From positions 3,272,001 to 3,336,000 of the forward strand of contig JAEMBT020000008.1 in the NCBI GenBank assembly GCA_018873245.2: DNA of 64,000 nucleotides, read 5' to 3'. This document shows positions 21,349 to 32,648 of the stretch, piece after piece (within the stretch, counting starts at the first letter, position 1; each line of letters starts with the position of its first letter). The notes under the pieces were generated by a model. It made no database searches. It saw only the letters and a list, made by a program, of their open reading frames with translations, and had not been told where the DNA came from. The translations under genes and the position numbers were made by a program. Source of the DNA: Archegozetes longisetosus (lineage: Eukaryota > Arthropoda > Arachnida > Sarcoptiformes > Trhypochthoniidae).

Positions 21349-23382
21349 CACTATAAGTTGCAAAAGCAATTATCTCTATATTAATTTGTTATCTATCACT
21401 TCGGTACAAATATACTTAATGAAACCAAGTATTGTAAAATTGTTTGATTATGTTTAAAGTTGTAGTCTTAGAATGATTAGGTTTGATTCATGGTAAAACA
21501 GATAATTATAGAAAATATTACAATAGGACTTTTTTACTCTCTTACTCTCCTAAGGGATAAGTTGTTCTGAGTTTAATTTCGTATTTCTTTCTGGTGAAAA
21601 TTTAAAAGAAGTTCCAGAATTTCGATATGCTTAAAGACCATTTAATTTTCTACTTTAAAATCAGGGTTTTTAGTAGAATAAAGCGAAGAGTTCAATCAGA
21701 TAAGATTAAATTTCTAGAATTTAAAGATACTAATGTCTAGACGGTGTTAAACTTTACTGTTCTAAACTGAAGATAACGGGTTTGAAACCGCTTTTTAATT
21801 TAACTGATATTCATTGTCTACGACAGAGACCCGAGCTTTATATCTACCGAAGCCTACAAGGCTGACTGCTGACCAGAGTACACTACGTAAAATTAAAAGC
21901 TAAATTGAAAGTTCGCACAAACTTTAGTTTTAGTCTCCAGAAAAAAAATATTATGGTTATGAATACAATACAGGAATAATTTATAGTACAGCATAGTAAA
22001 GACGTAATTTTGCACTTTAATAAATCCAGATAAAATAACTTGTGATATAAACATGAAAGACGGCGTTTAAAATAAATTAAAGGATTTTATCGTCAACAGT
22101 TATTTGAAAACTAAATCTTATATAACCTTTCGGGCAGATTTCTTAAACGATTCAAAGAAACTGCTTAGAATGCGATGTAAAACATTTCTAGCAATTGCAT
22201 AGATAAATACTGACTTATTAAAACATTATTTTTCCAAATTCTTATCATGAAATAGGAATCGATTAAAGTTTAAACTAAGGAAACTAACTATTACTTGTCA
22301 GTAAATGCAGTTATAGTGTTTTTTAAAACAAATTTGTAAATCCTATCTATTCGCTGACCTTCAATTTAATTATTAATTTTACGCAACGTGTTTTCAGCTT
22401 TATTTTAGATACTATTATTAGTAATGTTTTAAGGATTTTACAGTAGAAGTCGAGTACTTAGAATAAATACGATTATACAGTATTTTGAGCAGTCCACTAT
22501 ATTGTATGCATCGAATACTTGCTAATACTTTGAGCTGTATTAAAACTTATTAAAATTAAATTTTATGCTGAATGATTATATGTCGAGATAGAAATGATTA
22601 CTGCAACATTATCATCAACCAATAATCATTAGATAAGTGTTCACTGTTTGCGCTCATGTTTAATCAAAATGAGATAACCCAACTAAAATAACTTTATGCT
22701 GAATAAGAACCTGATATGAAATGAGCATAAAAGTACTACATAACTGACTGTCAAATACAATACGCAATCCAAATGAGTTTTAATGTTACTTGTAAATTTA
22801 GCATCAAATAAAGTCTTCTTCATTATCGTAATAACTGGAGTTGAATAATCGATTAGATAATAACGAGTCTTCATCTTCGTTTAAAATTTGTTATAAAGGC
22901 CGGCTTTCATATGAGGTATACCATTAAGTTATTTAAAAGAGATTTGATACTTCAATTATTGTCATACGTTCTCAATTTGAATCATAAGTATATTAATTAA
23001 TTGAGTATTCTGTAAAAATTTACCCAATTTTCGATAGTAACTGAAGAATTTATAAAAAGATACTCTGAAATATAAAAATCGCACTTGAAAAAAGAGTGCA
23101 TTTTAGGATTGAGATTTCAATCTCAAAAGTTCAAAAACTTAAGCCATGCGAAAATTTTCTCTCATATGATAAGTAACTTTTTTTGAACATTCGCTTATAA
23201 AATACTATATTTTGAGGCATTGTTAAACACATTTTGAATTAAAATTAAATAACGTGACCTATTATAAAATTTTTTAAAACTTTCATATCTCTAGTTTTTA
23301 CAAATAAGTTTTTATGAGAACAGGATTTATAACTGAGAGACAGTGAAAACAAGTTGACTTTTATTCTACCACTATTGTACAG
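21349..23382. other. Intergenic, nothing recognised
   Basis: Two kb of AT-rich DNA between the hAT relic and the 3' repeat of P450 B. Short frames (e.g. 22683-22874) have no protein features. Confidence 0.5.
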
Positions 23383-23855
23383 TCGAGAGCTTTTCAGTTT
23401 GTATTTGAACTCTGATTCTGATTAGACTTGTGAATTTTATACAAAGTCTTTATAACAAATGAAAATCTCATAAACTCACTAATCATAGGAAATAATTTTA
23501 TTTTATCTTTAGTCAGTCGTTTTTTCTCTTTGAAAGCATTTTCAGTCATAAATATATAATAAATTCTTCAATTAATTGTAAATTTTAAATACAATTTTGT
23601 GTTCAAATGACATAATAACACATTATCACAGAATCGTATTTGAAATTAACATTAATTTATAGAATTTATCATATCTTGTGACTGAATTAAAACCATGTTT
23701 CAAAGAGAACAAATGGCTGACTAAAGATAAAATAAATTGTTTTTATGATGAGTAATTTTGGGAGATTTCAATATGTGATAAAAACTATATAAAATTTATA
23801 AGTCTTACCAAAATTATTATTAAGTTCAAATACGAGCTGAAAAGCTCCCGATAAT
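23383..23855. repeat. Foldback element with ~180-bp imperfect arms, 3' of P450 B
   Basis: 23383-23560 and 23680-23855 are inverted copies. Shared blocks include GAGCTTTTCAG at the tips, GTATTTGAAC, TTTTATCTTTAGTCAG and TTCTCTTTGAAA. The right tip is about 100 bp beyond the P450 B stop codon, so the P450 transcript may include it in its 3' UTR. No coding sequence. Confidence 0.75.
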
Positions 23856-23954
23856 ACAAATAGCTATTTTACAATTTAAACGTAGCATACAATACAAGAA
23901 ATCTGAGTGAGTTTTGAATTCGATTGGTATTTTCATATCATTCCTTTGTAATTA

Positions 23955-26079
23955 TTAAGATTGTTTATGATATGAATCATATGAAGAAATTTTATTTTGT
24001 CTTTTTTCAATTCCAACAATTATATTATTTGCAGCACAAAAAGTTGTAACTTTTTTGAACTGGAGGGGAACTTCAGTTTTACAACTTCTAACAAATTTGA
24101 ATCTTCGAACAATTTGTGATAAACATAGTTTTGCTTCCATTAGAGCGAATCGCATTCCAATACAACTTCGAGGACCAGCACCAAAAGGAATATAAGAGTA
24201 TGGAGTGATTTGGTCTCGATTTTCAGGCATAAATCTTTCGGGATTAAATTTATGAGCGTTTGGATAATATTCTTCTGAATGATGGATGGCACAAGTCGGA
24301 ATTTCTACGACTTGTCCTTTGAATAAAGTGATTCCAGTGTCACCTAATTTATAGTCAGTCATGGCTTCTCTTTCGAGTCTTAAAACTTGTGGATAAAGAC
24401 GTAATGTTTCGGATACAACTGAATCCAAATATGGAAGCTTTGCGAGTGTTTCATAACTTATTTCTCCATTAGAATCAACAGCAGATTTGATTTCTTCATA
24501 AAGTTTCTGTTGACATTCAGGATTGAGAGCCAATTCATATGAACAAAATGACAAAGTCATTGAAGTTGTTTCATATCCAGCAAGGAGGAAAACCCAACAC
24601 TGGGCCAATATTTCATCTTCTGTCAAACGTTTATTCACAACATTTATATTGAAGGCCTTTTTCCCTGCATATAACTCTTCTTCACCTATAAATCAGATGA
24701 ATATCTTTAGACAATTTATGTAACAAATTATGTTATAAATTATACTAACTCATACTAAGTCTTGACTTCTAAAATAAAACATTACTTATAATATTATTCT
24801 GTGTTATAGTTGATAAAGTGTCATTTTATGATTTTTGTCTCTTTGAAAAAAATTTTCGGAGCTCATTTAATTGAATATTATTGCTATCATAAGAATTCAT
24901 TCGTGTGTTAAGAAATTTTATAAATTTGAACAAATACTGACTATGTAAAATGTAAGAACATAAAATACTCAAATACGTGACGCAATGAAATAAAATGTTC
25001 TATTTTTACCTTCATTTACATGATGTGCTTCGTTTATATCATTTTCATCTCTAATCGTTTCTTTACTCAGTTCCGCATTCATTAACAATTGAACCAAATC
25101 GTCGTGTTTCGAATTATTATTTCGTCGAGTTTTCAATATATGTCGAGTTGAATTTAGAAAAAATTCATTTGCACTTTCATCGAATTGTGATGTTATATTC
25201 AAAATACTATTCAAAAACTTTGGAAAAATTAGTGCTGGGATGAATCTAGTTGCTTTAAAATCAAATATTTTTTTGCCATTCACTATAAATGGGTTATTTG
25301 GATCTTTTTGTGCATTTGTTTGGGTGGCGAAAGCACACGAAGCGATCACATCCATTGTGAGGTTTCCATTCATTTCCTTCAGATCTATATCTTTTCCATC
25401 TTTTGCATAAGTTTCCAAATTATCTAAGTAATCTTGGAGACATTTTCTTATCATTGGATACATTTTCTTCATTTTTCCGCTCGTAAATGTCGGACTTGTA
25501 ATCGATCGAATTCTTTTCCATTGATCACCGACTGAATTAAACAAATTATTATTAATTATCGGGTGTTCAGTTCTTAATTCTCGTCTGTTTACGAATTTAT
25601 TAAAATCTTTGACTAAAACAAGTTTTATCAGTTCCGGATCGACGATTGTGAGCACGGGCTCATTCCCATTAAACACACTGAAAAACAATTAATATCTTTG
25701 ATTAAACCGAAAAATTGTAAAATTTGTTTTAAATACCCATAAAGTTTTCCAAATTTTTGAAACCATTCCAATTCTAATAATGGCATTGGTTTCAACACCT
25801 TATCAAAAGCGTTTCCAAATCCTATTTTAGGTTTTGGTCCTTTAACGCCTCTTTTAGTCCAATAATCATGATTCCGAGTGAAATACCTAAATGATTAAAT
25901 TGAAGTTTGTAAATATTTTATTAATGTTTCAAACAAAAACATGATTCATGTAGAGTTCCGGCATAAGGATTATATGAAAATAAGCAAAAGTATTAAATTA
26001 AGCCTTACCAATGTACCAGAAACAAAATGGTTAAACCAGTAGCCCACAATTGCCACGAATCAAATCCTAATAAACTCAT
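23955..26079 (-). CDS. Cytochrome P450, CYP3 clan, copy B
   Basis: Exons 26009..26079, 25737..25886, 25010..25677, 23955..24685, all GT-AG, 539 residues. The anchor is [20 protein letters not shown]; the hinge [10 protein letters not shown]; the I-helix AGYETTSMT (the usual Ala-Thr after ETT replaced by Ser-Met); ETLR; NPERF; haem loop [10 protein letters not shown] with C471. The C-terminus is about 14 residues longer than in copies A, C and D, because the stop after EKR is lost and reading continues. Intron 3 is nearly identical to that of copy D. Function as for copy A: probably detoxification-type monooxygenase. Confidence 0.92.
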
Positions 26080-26171
26080 GATTGACAAAAGTTTAAAGTC
26101 TTACTAAAAGCTTTCAAATGAACTGTCTGTCTAACAAAGAAACGATGTGAAATAATTTTATTTTACTCTTA

Positions 26172-26190
26172 CATTTATATATTTATATTT
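26172..26190 (-). promoter_or_regulatory. TATA-like promoter of P450 copy B
   Basis: On the minus strand AAATATAAATATATAAAT lies about 95-110 bp upstream of the ATG; the surrounding sequence is homologous to the promoter of copy C (about 31310-31375). Confidence 0.45.
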
Positions 26191-26199
26191 GATCTGAAG

Positions 26200-27124
26200 G
26201 ACTTTTTATCTGTAGAGTTGAGCATTAAAAAACCATCAATTTTGTATCTATAATATGAAGCGATTTAATGATAAATTGTATTTATTAGCATTTGAACTTG
26301 AATTATTTTGTACAGGTACCAATCAAGCTGAGTTCGCACGCACTTCAGTACTCCTGCACTCGAGTACACTATCAAATCGAAAAGTTGTGCAATTTTTCAC
26401 TTAGAATATATACTTTATTTGTATGCCCTAATAAATCTACTCTATAAACTAAACATACGATTAAGATGAGTAGCTAGAATATGATTTGCCATATTAAATA
26501 CTTATCCCTACGAATAATATAAAATATAATCTATAATTAATTTGAGTACAGCTCTTAATCAAAAAATTTTTGTTATACGTCTTTAAAAATAGTACACAAC
26601 TTTGATTTTATTAATATATTAAGGAAGTTTGAACATAATCGAAGGTATATTGTTATTTCGTTTGCAAAATTTCTCTATCCCTTGCCTAAATGTTTAATTT
26701 GGTTACTCCGTAACTCAGAAATACATATATTGGAAATGTTAACTAAGTGCAAATCTATGTACAGTAACACTAAAAAGTATACAGTCAAAATTTGCGCTTA
26801 AAATACAATAAAAGTCAATAAGAGATGAACCAAATAATGGAAAGATTGAATAAATAATGAGTGATATTATTTTGATAATTATTATTTATTACTTATTATA
26901 ATGAGTCATAAAATACAAAGCTTGTCTTAAATCTCTTTAATAGGTAATTGTTTGCAAGTGCTGTTTATGGACACTTTACTACTATAACGAGTAATGCATG
27001 CGAAAGTCCATTATTTCGTTTTTGCATAAGTAAGACCTAAACTCAAGTTTATAAGTTTTGAAAATCTTAGTTACTTAAATATTATAGTGAGTCCTTAATG
27101 TCAGACGCGAGAAAGATCTATATG
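26200..27124. other. Intergenic, nothing recognised
   Basis: AT-rich spacer between the promoter of P450 B and the duplicated block downstream of P450 C. No repeat or coding signal noticed. Confidence 0.4.
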
Positions 27125-27773
27125 ACGTATACTTTTTTGTGTGAATAGATTGAGAACCTTGAGAATCTAATTTTCTCTAAAGTAAAGAGCCTAATGAAGG
27201 TTACTCTTTCTGTTTTCAAATTCATATCTTATTGAATAGTAAATGAAAGCGAACATAATGTTACTGAAGCTATCAAAATTTTCTAGGCAATATTTAATTG
27301 TATTTATGCTACTTAACGAATTTTATGTGTCGTAAACATATTCGACAGTTCGAAAAATCAAGTTTGAATCAAAGTGTACGGAAGGTGGAGTTCAAATACA
27401 AGAAAACTTTTAATACATATTGTGCATAATTTAAGATAATGTTACTTATCACTCATTAATCAGGCGATTCGGGAATTATTTGTCTCATTTAAAATTTGAG
27501 AGGTTCAAATAAAAGGCTAAATGTAATCTACTTTACAATTTGCTACAAAAACATCTTTGCTGAATTTCTATGCCTTGATCTAATTAGTACAATTGTTTGT
27601 TCGCAATATTTACGAAAATAGTTTATTCTCAAAGTTGAACTATCACAAATTGTTTTGTACATTGCGTAACAATCTGTTGAAATTTTTATTTTAACTCATT
27701 TAGTAGTATGTGATCCGCCAATTATGCTGAACACAATTCTCGTGAAAATTCAGATTTCTTACCGAAACTATTA

Positions 27774-27873
27774 CAGTAGACACTCGATATTTTGAAACCG
27801 CTTATTTTGAAAATTCGCTATTTTGAACAAAATTTTTTGGCAGAAGCGAGTTCAAAATAACGAGGTTCTACTG
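27774..27873. mobile_element. 100-bp pogo/Tigger-type MITE
   Basis: CAGTAGACACTCGATATTTTG ... complement of CAGTAGAACCTCGTTATTTTG, with TA at 27772-27773 and 27874-27875. Ends of the type CAGTAGAACCTCG are characteristic of pogo/Tigger elements. The orthologous insertion is at 62143-62242 in arm 2, so it predates the duplication. Confidence 0.8.
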
Positions 27874-28395
27874 TAATAAGTACTTCTCTGTCAACCAAAG
27901 TCTACTTTGTTCTGTTACCTGCTATCTGTTTGATTAAATTTTCGCAGATTATTGTATAACTGGTATGTCTTCCAGTTTCGATGTATTGATCCAATACTAT
28001 TGAAAGACGAATTCCTTTATGAGCATTAATGCTCTTTTCACTAACTAGACAATAGGAAACACCATCGGTTTAGAACATATCATTCAAGAGTGTTTTACAT
28101 ATTGGTGGAGCTTTGCATTTTTCCCTTCTCTTCTTTGGGTACCTGAGTTATAAGAAATTAGGCACAAATCTACTGCAACAAAATTAAGAAACTAATATTC
28201 CATAGAGATAAATCGTAAATTCAAACAAATTCAATCGACAAGATTTCAATACTTTAATAACATGTACTCACATTACTAACAATTAATATTGTTTGAATCA
28301 ATTTCGGTCAGCTTCTTCTAATTATTAGTTGATAAAACTGTAATGCGGTTAAAAGATGTAGTTAAAAGGTAATACCTTTTATATCTATATATGTC

Positions 28396-28570
28396 GTGAC
28401 TGATATACAAAATCTAATATTTTACAAAGTAGTCACCTAGTTTGTAAATTAGTTAGGATTAAACTTGACTCCTCTGTAAACTAACCAACTAATTTATGAA
28501 CTATTGATGATTATTTTGCAAGCTGGTTGACTAGATTACAAAGTGGTCAATGTTGTAAATTAGTCATCAC
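28396..28570. mobile_element. Arm-1-specific ~175-bp MITE-like insertion
   Basis: GTGACTGATATACAA at the left and the complement of GTGATGACTAATTTACAA at the right, internally repeated (several ACTA.TTTACAA-like units). Flanked by ATATAT-rich sequence and absent at the matching place in arm 2 (about 61630), so it inserted after the duplication. Confidence 0.6.
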
Positions 28571-29111
28571 ATATATAAGATATAAAATCTTAAAAGTGTA
28601 CATTTTTGCGTTTTGCAAAGCTATACTCATTCGATCATTCTCATGTAATTATTATTTGTTGATTGATTGGCTCGCATCTGATTCAAAATCTTCAAAGGAA
28701 TGTACAGTACTAAATAAATTCGTAATAATGACTGTTTTACCTAACCTAACGTATCAGGACATGATTCTATTCAAAGCAAACCATGTTTTTTACACCACTA
28801 ACAAAAAAATTATATCAAAAATTACTTAAAACTTTGTCAGTGCACCAATTAGATTTTCGTTTTAATTAAGCTTTCAAGAAAAACAAAAAATTAGGTCAAA
28901 AATTTCAAATATTTATCGAAAATAGATTTCGAGTGGTTATCAAACTAATAATTTGTTTCACTACACAAATAACATATTGTAAAGTCAATGAAAATTTAAG
29001 TAATAAACAACAGATTCATATTTGAACTGCTTTTCCACGATTCCATTGCAATTAAAGAGATTATTCAAAACATTAATCAAAAATACACCAATAAAATGAT
29101 ACAATACAATT

Positions 29112-31233
29112 TTATCTCTTTTCAATTCCAACAATTAAACTTTTAGCAGCACATAGAGGTGTAACTGTTTTGAACTGGAGGGGAACTTCAGTTTTGGAAC
29201 TTCTAACAAATTTGAATCTTCGAACAATTTTTGATAAACATAGTTTTGCTTCCATTAAAGCGAATCGCATTCCAATACAACTTCGAGGACCAGCACCAAA
29301 AGGAATATAAGAGTACGGAGTGATTTGGTCTCGATTTTCAGGCATAAATCTTTCGGGATTAAATTTATGAGCGTTTGGATAATATTCTTCTGAATGATGG
29401 ATGGCACAAGTCGGAATTTCTACGACTTGTCCTTTGAATAAAGTGATTCCAGTGTCACCTAATTTATAGTCAGTCATGGCTTGTCTTTCTAGTCTTAAAA
29501 CTGGTGGATAAAGACGTAATGTTTCGGATACAACTGAATCCAAATATGGAAGTTTCACGAGTGTTTCATAACTTATTTTTCCATTAGAATCAACAGCAGA
29601 TTTGATTTCTTCATAAAGTTTTTGTTGACATTCAGGATTGAGAGCCAATTCATATGAACAAAATGACAAAGTCGTTGCAGTTGTTTCATATCCAGCAATG
29701 AGGAAAGTCCAAGACTGAGCCAATATTTCATCTTCTGTCAAACGTTTATTCACAATATTTATATTGAAAACCTTTTTCTTTGCATCCAATTCTTCTTCGC
29801 CTATAAATCAGGTAAATATTTTTAGAATAATGATTGAAAAATAATCAATTTTAAATTGTAGGTTTACTAGGTAAACTTTCATTTCTTATATACGTTCATA
29901 TATTTGTTTAAACTTTGGTTCTGATATCAGTTAAATTCCGTTAGGCTTCAATATATTTAATAATTTTAGACAAAGATAATGTATTTTTAGAGACCTTTTC
30001 TGTAATTGACAGCTGTTCTGTTAGTCATAGCCTCTTGAATCCGAATCCTAACCTGAACCTCGGGTTTAGATTAGAGTTCATGTTCTAAATTTTGAAAGAG
30101 TTTGGGTTTGAGGTTCAGGTTCCAGGCTCTAGTTCTAAAAAATATTTGGATTTTTACCCTCATTTACATGATGAGCTTCGTTTATATCGTTTTCATCTCT
30201 AATCGTTTCTTTACTCAGTTCCGCATTCATTAACAATTGAACGAAATCGTCGTGTTTCGAATTATTATTTCGTCGAGTTTTTAGTATATGTCGAGTTAAA
30301 TTAAAGAAAAATTCATTCGCACTCTCATCGACTGCTGATGTTATATTCAGAATAGTATTTAAAATCTTTGGAAAAATTAATGCTGGGATAAATCTAGTTG
30401 CTTTGATATCAAATATTTTTTTGCCATTCACTATAAATGGATTATTTGGTTCTTTTTGTGCATTTGTTTGAGTAGCGAAAGCGCACGAAGCGATTACATC
30501 CATTGTGAAATTTCCATTAATTTCTTTCAAATTTATATCTTTTCCTTCTTTTGCATAAATTTCCAAATTATCTAAAAAGTCCTGGAGACATTTTCTTATC
30601 ATGGGATACATTTTCTTCATTTTTCCGCTCGTAAATGTCGGACTTGTAATCGATCGAATTCTTTTCCATTGATCACCGACTGAATTAAACAAATTATTAT
30701 TAATTATCGGATGTTCAGTCTTCAATTCTCTTCTGTTTACGAATTTATTAAAATCTTTGACCAAAACAAGTTTTATTAGTTCCGGATCGGCGATTGTGAG
30801 CACGGGATCATTTCCATAAAACACACTGCAAAGTAATTGTTTATGAAATTCAAATATTGCATAATTCATGTTAAATACCCATAAATTTTTCCAAATTTTT
30901 GAAACCATTCCAGCTCTAATATTGGCGTTGGTGTCAATGCTTTATCCAAAAGGTTTCCAAAACCTATTTTAGGTTTTGGTTCTTTAACGCCTCTTTTGGT
31001 CCAATAGTTGTGATTTCGAGTCAAATACCTTAAAGAGTAAATTTAAGTTCGCAGAGTTTTTAAATATTTTTTTTAATATTTCAAACAAAGATATGATCCA
31101 TGTCGAGTTCTGGCATACAGAATACATGAAAAGTAAAGGAAAAATGAAACAAACATTACCAATATATTAGTAGTAAAATGCTAATAATGGCCACCCACAA
31201 TTGCAACGAATCAAATCTAAATAAGCTGATCAT
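29112..31233 (-). CDS. Cytochrome P450, CYP3 clan, copy C
   Basis: Exons 31160..31233, 30879..31028, 30158..30825, 29112..29800, all GT-AG, 526 residues. The anchor is MISLFRFDSLQLWVAIISIL; the hinge [10 protein letters not shown] has Glu where the other copies have Gly; I-helix [28 protein letters not shown] with C472. Exons 2 and 4 are closest to copy D, while intron 3 is unrelated to the introns of B and D. The 3' flank forms one arm of an inverted duplication with copy D. All catalytic motifs are intact, so it is probably functional. Confidence 0.92.
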
Positions 31234-31315
31234 TGGTAAATGTTTAAAATTTTACTAAGAGTTTTCAAATGAACCGTCTGCCTGGCAAAGAAATGATATG
31301 AAATTATTTTTTACT

Positions 31316-31328
31316 CTTATATTTATAC
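31316..31328 (-). promoter_or_regulatory. TATA box of P450 copy C
   Basis: GTATAAATATAAG on the minus strand lies about 90 bp upstream of the ATG; the same context is found upstream of copy B. Confidence 0.5.
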
Positions 31329-31373
31329 TGAATCTGAAGGACTTTTCTCTATAGAAACGAGCATTAAAGGACC

Positions 31374-31625
31374 GGTTGAGAAGTACTAGGTGATCGGAAC
31401 GCACATAAAAATCAGGGGAGGAGTCAAAATTATAGCATTTGATGAGACAAATTGATTGATATGTATATTATTATGCTGTGCTCACTCATTCAGTAGATAC
31501 GCTCCCATGCTATGTTGGCGTACTACAATGATTTATGCATCAATTTATTTATTTCATCGAGCACTATCGCTTTGATCCCTTCCCTGATCTTTATGGACAT
31601 TCTGACCGCTTAGTACCTCTTAACC
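31374..31625. mobile_element. ~250-bp MITE with ~85-bp terminal inverted repeats
   Basis: GGTTGAGAAGTACTAGGTGA at the left and the complement of GGTTAAGAGGTACTAAGCGG at the right, then matching CATAAAAATCAGGG-like blocks. It sits directly upstream of the P450 C promoter. No clear target duplication. Confidence 0.6.
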
Positions 31626-32648
31626 AAAAAATTAGTAATATTTGTATTAACGCCAACGTTATATTAGTTATTAAATGCCATATTAAGATCAATTTGTAAT
31701 TGATGTCAGCAATCAATGACCTCTCAAGTAGACCATATTTTCGTTTTGCTAGTAATGCGAGCGAAGATGTGATCATTGATGAAACGTATAACATACGTAA
31801 TAGAAACCCAGATAGTCTTTAGATGGAAGACTTTTGCTATAAGCATTTTCCTGGACTGATATTGGAGTTTTTAAAGATGTTGAATTTTCTCATTATATAA
31901 AATTAGACTAAAATCTTTTAAAGATTTTTGTACCTAAGCCCTGAAATTGTTACCATAAGAGACTATTGAATTGTGAAGATATAAGAGTAAACTGCTTTCG
32001 TCTATAGTTTTGTTGTCTGTGTTGAGCGGATCTTCAATTCTGTCATCGATAGATTGAGAATAGTTTTGTTTGAAATGAATAACGGCTATCACTTCGTTAT
32101 TGCGCTCAATTGCAATTTAGTCCTGAATCGAGCGTCGAATAATTGACTGATGTAAAGATGTACTCATCAACGCTTACTATGAAGATGATAAAATTTTTCG
32201 CTACAATTCGGATCTATGTCTTCATTAAAAATTCCTGCATTCCTCAATAATAATAAATATTACGAGCTATGCTTCACATAGTTATAAAATCTGGAGTACG
32301 GCTTGAACGCCGAAGTCTGTTACGCATAATGAGTTTTTACATAGGCAGGAACGCCGAATGTAGAGAAAAACCTGTTTTCACCTTATTTTCTTGACACTGA
32401 ATTCCTATCTAAGGAATCCCTAAAATCATTGATTACTATATCCCTTTGGGATATCAATAATTTTACAATCAAATGAATTGAAAGATAAGCTTAAGTACAC
32501 GTGGTGGCCATGTGAATTAATCTCATTTGTACAAAGTTTTGACTCAAACGTGTCTTAATTGTTTCTTGACAAAATATTCAATTCACATTACATTTTACAA
32601 TAAAATTTTACACAACAAATGTTATAAGTTTATTTAAATCTTCAAAAA

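Larger units (their letters stand above)
27125..29800. repeat. Arm 1 of inverted segmental duplication (P450 C exon 4 + 3' flank)
   Basis: Homologous in inverse orientation to about 60409-63258. The 3' flank matches for ~2 kb outside the gene, including an ancestral pogo-type MITE. Each arm also has private insertions (28396-28570 here, about 62445-62864 in arm 2). Confidence 0.85.

Noticed and set aside
28527-28829. 100-codon plus-strand frame, with a counterpart at 61334-61609
   Set aside because: The frame is conserved only because it lies in the duplicated flank; start and end differ between arms and there are no protein features.
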